A DNA stretch of 5,554 nt from Rhizobium sp. LCM 4573 (GCF_001854865.1 NZ_MDDW01000029.1:372636-378189); one strand, 5' to 3'; shown: positions 1-5,156, numbered from the stretch's first letter. Translations and numbers: made by a program. The notes: generated from the sequence alone by a model not told the origin.

Positions 1-290
1 CCGCCATAATCGCCGGAAAGCGCCACCAGCAGCTCTATCGCGCCTTCCGGCGTCTTCGGCGCGGCGGCTGCTGCCTCCTCCGTCCGCGCGTCGAGCTGGT
101 CCCAGGCAAAGAGAAGGGCTGCGCGGGCAAGTTCCGCCTTGCTTTTGAAGCGCTGCACCAGCGTCGAGCCTGAAAGGCCGGAAGCGGCGGCAAGCGCCGC
201 GAAGGTCAGGGCATCCGGCCCTTGCGCGTGCATCAATGAAAGAGCGGCCGAAAGCACCTCGCTATCCGGCAGGGTTTTGGGTCGCGGCAT
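1..290 (-). CDS. TetR-family transcriptional repressor, C-terminus cut off by window edge
   Basis: I translated this by hand from the minus strand: the ATG is at 288-290 and 96 codons are visible before the left edge. The protein begins MPRPKTLPDSEV and has the usual TetR/AcrR N-terminal layout: a first helix around residues 10-22 (VLSAALSLMHAQG), then the DNA-binding helix-turn-helix around 28-50 (LTFAALAAASGLSGSTLVQRF), then KSKAELARAAL in the place of the family's 'FxSKExL' segment. The ligand-binding C-terminal domain lies mostly outside the window, so the inducer cannot be guessed. It is transcribed divergently from the SDR gene that starts 100 bases away, and an AT-rich repeat lies between the two starts. 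The standard inference is that it represses itself and the SDR. A TetR-type HTH is clear; the target is inferred. Confidence 0.85.
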   Translation of the reverse strand, partial: MPRPKTLPDSEVLSAALSLMHAQGPDALTFAALAAASGLSGSTLVQRFKSKAELARAALLFAWDQLDARTEEAAAAAPKTPEGAIELLVALSGDYG

Positions 291-304
291 CTTGCATCCT
301 TATT

Positions 305-326
305 TATAAACGAATAAACGTTTATA
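305..326. promoter_or_regulatory. Candidate TetR-type operator between divergent regulator and SDR
   Basis: In an otherwise GC-rich window, the short gap between the TetR gene and the SDR holds an AT-rich element. TATAAACG (305-312) and its inverse CGTTTATA (319-326) form an 8-base inverted repeat with a 6-base spacer. Inside it, ATAAACGTTTAT (314-325) is a perfect 12-base palindrome, and ATAAACG occurs twice as a direct repeat 8 bases apart (306-312 and 314-320). TetR-family dimers generally bind inverted repeats of this size in the promoter gap they share with their target. The overlap of direct and inverted copies could allow two dimers to bind. The symmetry is seen directly; binding is inferred. 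Confidence 0.6.
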
Positions 327-390
327 TATTGCCAAGCCTGTTTAGACCAGTGCTTAGAACGGGCGGGATCGGATGCAAAGGGAGAACGTC

Positions 391-1299
391 ATGAGCTTGA
401 AAGGCAAGGTCGCGCTGGTGGCAGGCGCCACGCGCGGCGCAGGCCGCGGGATCGCGGTGGAACTCGGCGCCGCGGGCGCCACCGTCTATGTCACCGGCCG
501 CAGCACGCGGGAGCGCCAGTCGGAATACAGGCGGCCCGAAACCATCGAGGAGACCGCCGAACTAGTAACGGCTGCCGGTGGCAAGGGCATCGCCGTACCG
601 CTCGATCACCTCGTCTCGGAAGATGTCGAGGCACTTATCGCGCGCATCCGGCGGGAACAGGGTCGGCTCGATATCCTCGTCAACGATATCTGGGGCGGCG
701 AGCTGCTGACGGAGTGGGACAAGCCGGTCTGGGAACACGATCTGGAAAACGGTCTGCGCCTGCTGCGGCTTGCGATCGACACCCATCTCATCACCGCTCA
801 TCACGCGCTGAAGCTGATGATCGAGCAGCCGGGCGGCCTGCTGGTGGAAGTCACCGATGGCACCGCGGAATACAATGCCACCCATTATCGCCTATCCCCC
901 TTCTACGATCTCGCCAAGACCTCGGTAATCCGCATGGCCTGGGCGCATGCCAGGGATCTGGAAAAGCACGGCTGCACCTCGGTCTCCATCACGCCCGGCT
1001 GGCTGCGTTCGGAAATGATGCTCGATATCTACGAGGTGACGGAAGCGAACTGGCGCGATGCCACGGCCAAGATGCCGCATTTCATCATTTCCGAAACGCC
1101 CCGCTTCATCGGCCGGGCGGTGGCCGCACTCGCCGCCGATCCGGAGAAGGCGCGCTGGAATGGCCAGTCGCTTTCGAGCGGCGGGCTCGCCCAGGTCTAC
1201 GGCTTCGACGACGTGGACGGCTCGCGGCCGGATTGCTGGCGCTACATCGCGGAAGTCGAGGAGGCGGGCAAGCCGGCGGATGCGACGGGGTATCGGTAG
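391..1299 (+). CDS. Short-chain dehydrogenase/reductase (SDR), DHRS1-like subgroup
   Basis: A 302-residue NAD(P)-dependent oxidoreductase with a Rossmann fold, probably soluble and cytoplasmic. I start it at 391 because AAGGGAG (378-384) is well placed upstream; an in-frame ATG at 373 lacks a good ribosome site. Visible motifs are the cofactor glycine motif AGATRGAGRG (11-20), TGR at 35-37 where the Arg suggests NADPH preference, N98 in NDIWGG at the place of the usual NNAG, and the catalytic pair Y172-x3-K176 (YDLAK) followed by the PGW segment after strand 6. The usual catalytic Ser, about 13 residues before the Tyr, is not obvious: the segment reads TDGTAEYNATHYRLSPFY, so a Thr may take its role with a small insertion. 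The C-terminal extension (about 235-302) is longer than in a classical 250-residue SDR and recalls DHRS1-like proteins. The substrate is unknown. It is probably controlled by the divergent TetR gene. Confidence 0.9.
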   Translation: MSLKGKVALVAGATRGAGRGIAVELGAAGATVYVTGRSTRERQSEYRRPETIEETAELVTAAGGKGIAVPLDHLVSEDVEALIARIRREQGRLDILVNDIWGGELLTEWDKPVWEHDLENGLRLLRLAIDTHLITAHHALKLMIEQPGGLLVEVTDGTAEYNATHYRLSPFYDLAKTSVIRMAWAHARDLEKHGCTSVSITPGWLRSEMMLDIYEVTEANWRDATAKMPHFIISETPRFIGRAVAALAADPEKARWNGQSLSSGGLAQVYGFDDVDGSRPDCWRYIAEVEEAGKPADATGYR

Positions 1300-1314
1300 A
1301 AGACGCCGGCGGTA

Positions 1315-1362
1315 ACCCTCCCCCTTGTGGGGAGGGTCGACGCGAAGCGGCGGGGAGGGGCG
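1315..1362. repeat. Palindromic intergenic repeat between convergent genes (rhizobial type)
   Basis: ACCCTCCCC (1315-1323) pairs with GGGGAGGGT (1329-1337) in a 9-base stem with a 5-base loop. It is followed by CGACGCGAAGCGGCGGGGAGGGG. The combination 'GGGAGGGTCGACGCGAAGCG' is familiar to me as a dispersed repeat in Rhizobiales intergenic regions. It fills the gap between the SDR (plus) and the DUF1062 gene (minus), which converge here, so it may also act as a transcription barrier in both directions. There is no U-tract on either strand, so it is not a classical intrinsic terminator. The hairpin is seen; the family assignment is from memory. Confidence 0.6.
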
Positions 1363-1986
1363 TCAGCCACCCACCACCCTCCCGATCGCAAGCCGTTCGA
1401 CTTCCTCCCGCAAATCCAGCGTGACGAGCGTTCCGTTGCGGACGTCGCGCTTCAAGGCATCCTTGCGCGCAGGCTCGATCGCGATCTCGCCGGCCGCAAA
1501 GAGCCTCTCCAGGCGGCTGCGGGAAAGCCCGAGTTCTGCGGCCAGCAGCCGGTCGAGCCTGAGGCCGACCGGAAAGCGCAGGACGAGCGCGATGCCGATC
1601 CTGCGCCAGCACGCGGTGCCGGATATCGTCCGCTTGCGAACCTCGAACTCGGCACTTTCCTCGATGCGGCTGGCCTTGGCCCTGAGCACCTGCATATCGA
1701 ATTCGAGGCGCGCCACGAATTCAGGCGTGCTGGCCTGCAGGGCTTCGAGGGTTCGGGGATCGATATCGCGAACGTTCCGCCGTTCGAAGATCGGCCGGTT
1801 CCAGGTCTTCTCGCAATCCACGCATTTGTAGATGAGCCAGGCATCCAGCCTGCGGCCGTTTGCATTGAGCCGCGTTCTGCCGCTGGAGCGGAAGGGTTTT
1901 GCGGTGCCGCAGCCGGCGCAGGGCAGGACGGGGCGGGGTGGGATTTTCGAAATTATAGTCCATTCTACATGAAGGATGTCGCACAT
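1363..1986 (-). CDS. DUF1062-family protein (zinc-ribbon-like N-terminus, S4-like C-terminus)
   Basis: A 207-residue protein of the DUF1062 family, whose function is not established. The N-terminal half shows the family pattern: W9, then C23-x2-C26, the block NANGRRLDAWLIYKC (41-55), then C55-x2-C58 with EKTWNRPIFER (59-69). The four cysteines look like a zinc ribbon. Residues about 142-173 (LRLDRLLAAELGLSRSRLERLFAAGEI) resemble an S4 RNA-binding domain, with the RLDxxLA start and SRSxxxxLxxxGxI core, so nucleic-acid binding is plausible but inferred. ATG 1986 is the chosen start; GGAAGA about 10 bases upstream is a modest ribosome site. The length fits the family as I recall it. The gene stands alone, converging on the SDR and divergent from the cupin across a 392-base gap. 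The family call is firm, the role unknown. Confidence 0.85.
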   Translation of the reverse strand: MCDILHVEWTIISKIPPRPVLPCAGCGTAKPFRSSGRTRLNANGRRLDAWLIYKCVDCEKTWNRPIFERRNVRDIDPRTLEALQASTPEFVARLEFDMQVLRAKASRIEESAEFEVRKRTISGTACWRRIGIALVLRFPVGLRLDRLLAAELGLSRSRLERLFAAGEIAIEPARKDALKRDVRNGTLVTLDLREEVERLAIGRVVGG

Positions 1987-2378
1987 GCCGTATTGATCTT
2001 CCGGTCGGGAAGTTCATGCGGGAAACGGAACTGGAGAAGCCCTGATCGGGCGCGGCGTGGCGAATGTCCGGACTGTCGAAGAGATGAAGCGTCGGAGGGT
2101 TTCAGGGCAGCGGAGGCCGCACTGGCACGAGCAATGCCAAACCGGTCTCAAGCCGCCACCCCGATGAACAGTCAGTCCATGCGTTCGCACCTCGGCGCGA
2201 GCCGCATGGCGGGTGAACCTGTCGAGACCGGGGATTACTTAGGCAAACTGGACCTCAAAAGCCGACACTCTTCGGCTGCAATGGATAACCGGCCGCAGCG
2301 GAAAAGCAAGTGCCCCGTATCGAACTTGCGGCACGCGACCTATATGGAAGGACGACAGAACAGGAAGAGGAGAGGACG
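1987..2378. other. 392-base gap without a supported gene, between divergent DUF1062 and cupin genes
   Basis: No reading frame here has a convincing start, ribosome site and protein-like product. The long open plus frame that crosses it is a continuation of the antisense of the DUF1062 gene and gives a low-complexity Arg/Ser/Ala-rich peptide. The gap should contain the promoters of both flanking genes. The only distinct signal I find is the sigma-54-like site at 2122-2139. Its size is large for a simple divergent promoter region, leaving room for an enhancer-type activator site or a decayed gene, but I recognise neither. Confidence 0.5.
2122..2139 (+). promoter_or_regulatory. Candidate sigma-54 (RpoN) -24/-12 promoter
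   Basis: The sequence CTGGCACGAGCAATGCCA matches the sigma-54 consensus YTGGCACGrNNNTTGCW closely: the -24 half TGGCACG is exact, GG (2124-2125) and GC (2136-2137) are separated by exactly 10 bases, and the mismatches are A for the first T of TTGC and C for the final W. It reads toward the cupin gene, whose ATG is about 230 bases farther on, and lies in non-coding DNA. The same bases also form TGGCA-N7-TGCCA, so a dimeric regulator site is an alternative reading. No activator gene is in the window. The match is seen; promoter activity is inferred. Confidence 0.35.
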
Positions 2379-2789
2379 ATGGACATCAAGCGCAGCGGAT
2401 CGCAACCGTCGAGGCGGCAGCCCGCCGATTATTTCACCGGCACGGTCCGGCTGGACCCGGTTATAGAGACGCCGGAGCCGGCGCGGGTGAGGGCTGCCGC
2501 CGTCACCTTCGAGCCCGGCGCGCGCACCAACTGGCACACCCATCCGCTCGGCCAGACCCTCATCGTGACTGCGGGCTTCGGCCTTGCGCAGACCTGGGGC
2601 GGGCCGATCCGGGTCATCCGTCCCGGCGATGTCGTCTGGTTCCCGCCCGGCGAGAAACACTGGCACGGCGCCGCTCCCACCACGGCCATGACCCATATCG
2701 CCATCCAGGAAGTGCTGGACGGCTCGCCGGTCGACTGGCTGGAGCCGGTGACGGACGATCAGTATTCCGGCGAGATTGCGAAGGATTAG
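2379..2789 (+). CDS. Single-domain cupin, manganese-dependent (R)-hydroxynitrile lyase type
   Basis: A 136-residue monocupin that I recognise as very similar to the hydroxynitrile lyase of Granulicella tundricola (GtHNL), which forms and cleaves cyanohydrins such as (R)-mandelonitrile with a bound Mn ion. The start at 2379 is set by the GAGGAGAGG ribosome site just upstream and by the opening MDIKRSGSQ; an upstream ATG at 2310 has no such support. The metal ligands in GtHNL numbering are all present: H53 and H55 in WHTHPLGQ, Q59, and H94 in GEKHWHG. Residues lining the GtHNL pocket are also present: A40, V42, H106 and Q110. Numbering matches GtHNL without gaps in the core. Many relatives are annotated only as cupin or quercetinase-like, and the natural role of this group is uncertain. 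A sigma-54-like site lies upstream. Its stop overlaps that of a minus-strand gene stub. Confidence 0.88.
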   Translation: MDIKRSGSQPSRRQPADYFTGTVRLDPVIETPEPARVRAAAVTFEPGARTNWHTHPLGQTLIVTAGFGLAQTWGGPIRVIRPGDVVWFPPGEKHWHGAAPTTAMTHIAIQEVLDGSPVDWLEPVTDDQYSGEIAKD

Positions 2790-2836
2790 TGGAAGCAGTC
2801 GCCGTTGGCGCTCTCGCCCGGCAGGAACTGCGACCT
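2786..2836 (-). pseudogene. Possible 3' stub of a lost minus-strand gene
   Basis: Reading the minus strand into the cupin's end gives [16 protein letters not shown] followed by TAA (plus-strand TTA at 2786-2788). From Ser to the final His every one of the 15 codons ends in G or C, as in the real genes of this window, while the DNA immediately upstream of the stub (2837 onward) abruptly becomes A/T-rich and the frame meets a stop at about 2881. The TAA overlaps the cupin TAG tail to tail, a common arrangement for two genuine convergent genes. I read this as the C-terminal remnant of a gene whose body was deleted or replaced. I do not recognise the family. Sixteen codons is little evidence, so chance remains possible. 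Confidence 0.35.
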
Positions 2837-2988
2837 TTGATTTTTCTCGGTTCGTAGACTCTCCAATAAGTTTCGCTCCTAATGGGGAAACAGCGCCCGG
2901 CCATCCAATCTGGCGATCGGTGCCGAGGATCTGTTGCAGCGAGGCGGACAGATTGTACCCGCCGGCATGTCACCCTTAAGACCATGAA

Positions 2989-3339
2989 ATGATTGAGGAG
3001 ATTGCTCATGAAGTCGAGATCTACACACATGAAAATCAAGAGGGCGTCCATAGGGCAACCCAGGAATTCAGCCCCGGCGACGGACTCGATAAGATCGTAG
3101 ATGCGATAAGAAGTGCCGGAATTGCTTGGCATTACCGACGTACGCGTTTCACCTGCGATGCTTTGACGATAGGCGGCGGATCGGTGGAAGTGGAAGAGGG
3201 GCCTGTTGCCGCGAAACTTCGGGATATCGGCCTGGAAGATGTCGTTTATAGCGTTCGCGTCTACCCGGCTGGCCCCCAGTTGGACCTGCAAGAATATGTA
3301 TATTATACGCGGCCCAAGTATACGGAATTGGATGAATAA
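2989..3339 (+). CDS. Hypothetical protein, unrecognised, lower-GC codon usage
   Basis: A 116-residue acidic, soluble protein with no signal peptide or membrane segment. I do not recognise a family. It reads like a folded protein: alternating hydrophobic patterns such as GLDKIVDAIRSAGIAWHY (about 32-49) and a DIGLEDVVYSVRVYPAG segment near residues 79-95, ending in a tyrosine-rich, acidic tail (EYVYYTRPKYTELDE). Only about half of its codons end in G or C, against a large majority in the neighbouring genes, which suggests recent acquisition or a relaxed orphan gene. A stop codon lies in frame at 2977-2979, so ATG 2989 is the first available start; no clear Shine-Dalgarno sequence precedes it. 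A larger minus-strand frame covers the same DNA, but its product looks less protein-like. The existence of the gene is moderately supported; its function is unknown. Confidence 0.55.
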   Translation: MIEEIAHEVEIYTHENQEGVHRATQEFSPGDGLDKIVDAIRSAGIAWHYRRTRFTCDALTIGGGSVEVEEGPVAAKLRDIGLEDVVYSVRVYPAGPQLDLQEYVYYTRPKYTELDE

Positions 3340-3382
3340 CAGCTGGGCTATCCATATATCCCGGCTCGGCATGATCTTTTAA

Positions 3383-3799
3383 TTACTCCACGAGGCGAAC
3401 CGCCTCGTGGAGCCCGTACCAGTCATGTTTTCGTCTTGCCCAGAACAGGGCGGCGGGCGGCGGGAATTTCGAGTCGCTGAAGCAGCCGACGGAAACGGCG
3501 AGCTCGTCCGGGATCGCCTCCGCCTCCATGTAGACCAGCGAGCCACAGGCCGGGCAGAAGATCTGGTCCATCCAGCGCCCGGCCTCGGTGACGCGGCGGA
3601 AGCGTCGCCGTTCGCCTTCATCCTCGCTCACGGCGTTGCGGTGGAAGCGCGCCCGGTAGGCGAAGGCGGAGCCTGTCGCCCGCTGGCATTCCAGGCAGGC
3701 GCAGGCATAGACCCTGAGCGGCTCGCCCCGGAAGGAAAGCCGCAAGCCGCCGCAGGAACAGCGCGCGGTGCGCGTTGCAGATATTTCAGGCTCCGTCAT
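3383..3799 (-). CDS. GFA-family zinc protein (glutathione-dependent formaldehyde-activating enzyme/CENP-V fold)
   Basis: A 138-residue protein with the cysteine pattern of the GFA/CENP-V family: C14-S-C16-GG, then C33-A-C35-LE-C38-QRATGSAF, then F81-C82-PA-C85-GS. In the founding enzyme (Paracoccus Gfa) these positions bind two zinc ions, and the protein was reported to speed adduct formation between formaldehyde and glutathione; most family members are uncharacterised. The central HRNAVSEDEGERRRFRR and the following RWMDQIFCPACGSLVYMEAE fit the family. The start ATG (3797-3799) overlaps the TGA of the upstream imine-reductase-like gene as ATGA, indicating one transcript and translational coupling. 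The last nine codons form a perfect hairpin. Here the protein may handle a carbonyl or thiol adduct related to the partner oxidoreductase, which is inference. Confidence 0.88.
   Translation of the reverse strand: MTEPEISATRTARCSCGGLRLSFRGEPLRVYACACLECQRATGSAFAYRARFHRNAVSEDEGERRRFRRVTEAGRWMDQIFCPACGSLVYMEAEAIPDELAVSVGCFSDSKFPPPAALFWARRKHDWYGLHEAVRLVE
3386..3412. repeat. Perfect 12-base hairpin inside the 3' end of the GFA gene
   Basis: CTCCACGAGGCG (3386-3397) and CGCCTCGTGGAG (3401-3412) are exact inverse complements around a 3-base loop (AAC). On the minus strand the stem codes for the last residues LHEAVRLVE, and the TAA stop follows directly, then TTAAAAG. A GC-rich stem at the end of an operon suggests a role in mRNA 3' end stability or termination, but no U-tract follows on either strand. 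The symmetry is certain; the role is open. Confidence 0.7.
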
Positions 3800-4674
3800 T
3801 TCGCGCCCATGAAGCGCGCCAGCACGGCGAAATCGTCATCCTGGTGGTCGTTGCGGAGCGCGGTTTCGAGAAGGCTCCCGAGCGCATCCCCGAAGGCGGG
3901 GTTGAGGTCCCGGTCGGCGATGAGGTCGCGCAGGTGGTGGAAGGCGACGTTGTGCACGGCGACCGTTGCCAGCGTTTGCGCGTCCGCCAGGTCGCGGCCG
4001 TCGCGGATGCGTTCCATCAGGTCCTGTTGAGCTCCGTCGATCATCGGCTGCGCCGACATGAGGAAGCCCGCATAGACATCGTGTTCGATCCCTTCCGCCC
4101 GGCATACGGCGAGCGCCTGCAGGGTGCCGAACAGCGTGCCCCACATTTGCGAAAGCAGCGCGCTGTCGAGCGCCGAGGCCGTGCCGAAATCCTCGCCCAC
4201 GAAGGCGGATTTGCCGCCGAGCGCCTTGAACAGCCCTTCGTGCTTTTCGAAATGCGTCTTCGAACCGCTGTAGAGGATCACCGTTTCCGCGCCGCCGATG
4301 AAGTTCGGCGTCGCCATGATCGCGCCGTCCAGATAGGCGATGCCATGATCGCCCGCCCATCGGCCGGTCTCCCGCGCCGTCTTGGGGGAGCCGGAGGTGA
4401 GTTGCACGAGAAGCTTGCCTTTCAGAGCCTCGGCAACGTCCGGCTTGCGCAACTCCGCGTCGGAAGCCTCGTAATCGAGAAGATTGACGATCACGATCTC
4501 CGCCGGGCCGGCCGCCCGTTCGGCGGAAGGCTCGGGAACCGCGCCGAAATCCGCCAGAGCTTGCGCCTTTTCCGCGGTCCTGTTCCAGACATGCACGCTG
4601 TGGCCAGCCTCGAGCAGCGACTTGACGAGGGCCGAGCCCATGCGGCCGGCGCCGAGAAAGCCTATTGTGGTCAT
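3796..4674 (-). CDS. NAD(P)-dependent oxidoreductase, imine-reductase-like (beta-hydroxyacid dehydrogenase superfamily)
   Basis: A 292-residue enzyme with an N-terminal Rossmann domain (GFLGAGRMGSAL at 5-16, GxGxxG) and VWNRT (29-33), whose Arg suggests NADPH. The stretch DGAIMATPNFIGGAETVILYSG (116-137) is the signature that separates imine reductases and reductive aminases from ordinary 3-hydroxyisobutyrate dehydrogenases. After the interdomain helix, GTASALDSALLSQMWGTLFG carries D170 at the position of the proton-donor Asp of many imine reductases; the C-terminal helical domain should form a domain-swapped dimer. The start is ATG 4674, preceded by TTGGAG about 9 bases upstream and giving the standard MTTIGFLG opening; the longer frame to 4911 runs over the divergent regulator. 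It would reduce C=N or C=O bonds; the natural substrate is unknown. It is first in an operon with the GFA gene and is probably regulated by the divergent HxlR protein. Confidence 0.88.
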   Translation of the reverse strand: MTTIGFLGAGRMGSALVKSLLEAGHSVHVWNRTAEKAQALADFGAVPEPSAERAAGPAEIVIVNLLDYEASDAELRKPDVAEALKGKLLVQLTSGSPKTARETGRWAGDHGIAYLDGAIMATPNFIGGAETVILYSGSKTHFEKHEGLFKALGGKSAFVGEDFGTASALDSALLSQMWGTLFGTLQALAVCRAEGIEHDVYAGFLMSAQPMIDGAQQDLMERIRDGRDLADAQTLATVAVHNVAFHHLRDLIADRDLNPAFGDALGSLLETALRNDHQDDDFAVLARFMGAK

Positions 4675-4705
4675 CGGTCGTAACTCCAATATTTGCGATG
4701 CCACC

Positions 4706-4735
4706 CTGATAGGACCGGGGACAGGCCACGGTAAA
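4706..4735 (-). promoter_or_regulatory. Tentative sigma-70 type promoter for the oxidoreductase-GFA operon
   Basis: On the minus strand TTTACC (4730-4735) and TATCAG (4706-4711) are separated by 18 bases (17 if the -35 is read as TTACCG) and lie about 30 bases before the ATG at 4674. The match to consensus is only fair. The -35 part overlaps the GTAAATTAC motif proposed as an operator half, which would fit repression. This is inference from position and weak similarity. Confidence 0.3.
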
Positions 4736-4761
4736 TTACGCACCTTCGGGTAAGCGGTTAC
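4731..4761. promoter_or_regulatory. Paired GTAA/TTAC inverted motifs, candidate HxlR operator
   Basis: GTAAATTAC (4731-4739, GTAA-A-TTAC) and GTAAGCGGTTAC (4750-4761, GTAA-N4-TTAC) both lie in the 109-base gap between the oxidoreductase gene and the HxlR gene. Their first bases are 19 apart, close to two helical turns, so they face the same side of the DNA. The left motif overlaps the proposed -35 of the oxidoreductase operon and the right one sits just ahead of the HxlR ribosome site. HxlR-family dimers typically bind inverted repeats in such divergent gaps. The motifs are seen; binding is inferred. Confidence 0.45.
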
Positions 4762-4783
4762 GTTGAGGTAAGGAGAAGAGACC

Positions 4784-5152
4784 ATGAAACGCCTGCCGGA
4801 TGACGATTGCGGCTTCGCGACCGCGCTCAATGCGATCGGCGGAAAGTGGAAGACCGATATCCTCTGGGAGATCAACCTGGCGCCGCGCCGCTTCGGCGAG
4901 CTGAGGCGCATCCTGAAAGGCGTCAGCGAAAAGGTGCTGACTCAGCAGCTCCGCGAGATGGAGGCGGACGATCTCATCCGCCGCGAGGTGTTTCCCGGCA
5001 AGGTGCAGCGGGTGGAGTATTCCGTGACCGAGTTCGGCCGCAGCCTCAACGATGCGGTGACGGTCATGGCCGAATGGGGCAAGGCCTTCGATATCCGCAT
5101 GGCGGAAAAGGCCGAGGAAGAGGCCCGCCGTCCGGTGGCGCTGATGGCGTGA
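4784..5152 (+). CDS. HxlR-family (winged-helix) transcriptional regulator
   Basis: A 122-residue DNA-binding protein of the HxlR/DUF24 family. The family hallmark GGKWKTDILWEI (19-30) is followed by RRFGELRRILKGVSEKVLTQQLREMEADDLIRREV (about 35-69), the helix-turn-helix and recognition helix, and the wing VEYSVTEFGRSL (about 77-88). Its only cysteine is C9, at the conserved N-terminal position that serves as a redox or electrophile sensor in the Bacillus homologues YodB, CatR and HypR; that it senses here is inference. AAGGAG (4770-4775) is a strong ribosome site for ATG 4784. It is divergent from the oxidoreductase-GFA operon with paired inverted motifs between them, the usual setting for local control of an adjacent enzyme gene. 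The tail after about 108 is charged and probably helical. Length is normal for the family. Confidence 0.93.
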   Translation: MKRLPDDDCGFATALNAIGGKWKTDILWEINLAPRRFGELRRILKGVSEKVLTQQLREMEADDLIRREVFPGKVQRVEYSVTEFGRSLNDAVTVMAEWGKAFDIRMAEKAEEEARRPVALMA

Positions 5153-5156
5153 TGTT

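Noticed and set aside
373..390. Upstream in-frame start (MQRENV) for the SDR
   Set aside because: The ATG at 391 has AAGGGAG at proper spacing and gives the usual MSLKGKVALV opening; the ribosome-site bases lie inside the proposed extension.
2084..2167. Small plus-strand ORF of 27 residues in the gap (MKRRRVSGQ...)
   Set aside because: Weak ribosome site and a basic low-complexity product with nothing else to support it; it also overlaps the sigma-54-like site.
2310..2378. Upstream in-frame start for the cupin
   Set aside because: The GAGGAGAGG ribosome site directly precedes ATG 2379, and MDIKRSGSQ matches the known start of the family.
1327..2466. Long plus-strand ORF (379 codons) opposite the DUF1062 gene and through the gap
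   Set aside because: It is the antisense shadow of a well-recognised protein; its product is low-complexity, lacks a ribosome site at its start and matches no family I know.
2614..3372. Minus-strand ORF of 252 codons covering the cupin end and the orphan ORF
   Set aside because: The cupin on the other strand is certain, and the product is a patchwork with no domain pattern; the plus-strand ORF 2989-3339 is more protein-like.
3386..3412. Hairpin as a classical intrinsic terminator
   Set aside because: No run of T follows the stem on either strand, and it lies inside coding sequence.
4675..4911. N-terminal extension of the imine-reductase-like protein
   Set aside because: It would overlap the divergent HxlR gene and its promoter gap; MTTIGFLGAG at 4674 is the normal Rossmann start with its own ribosome site.
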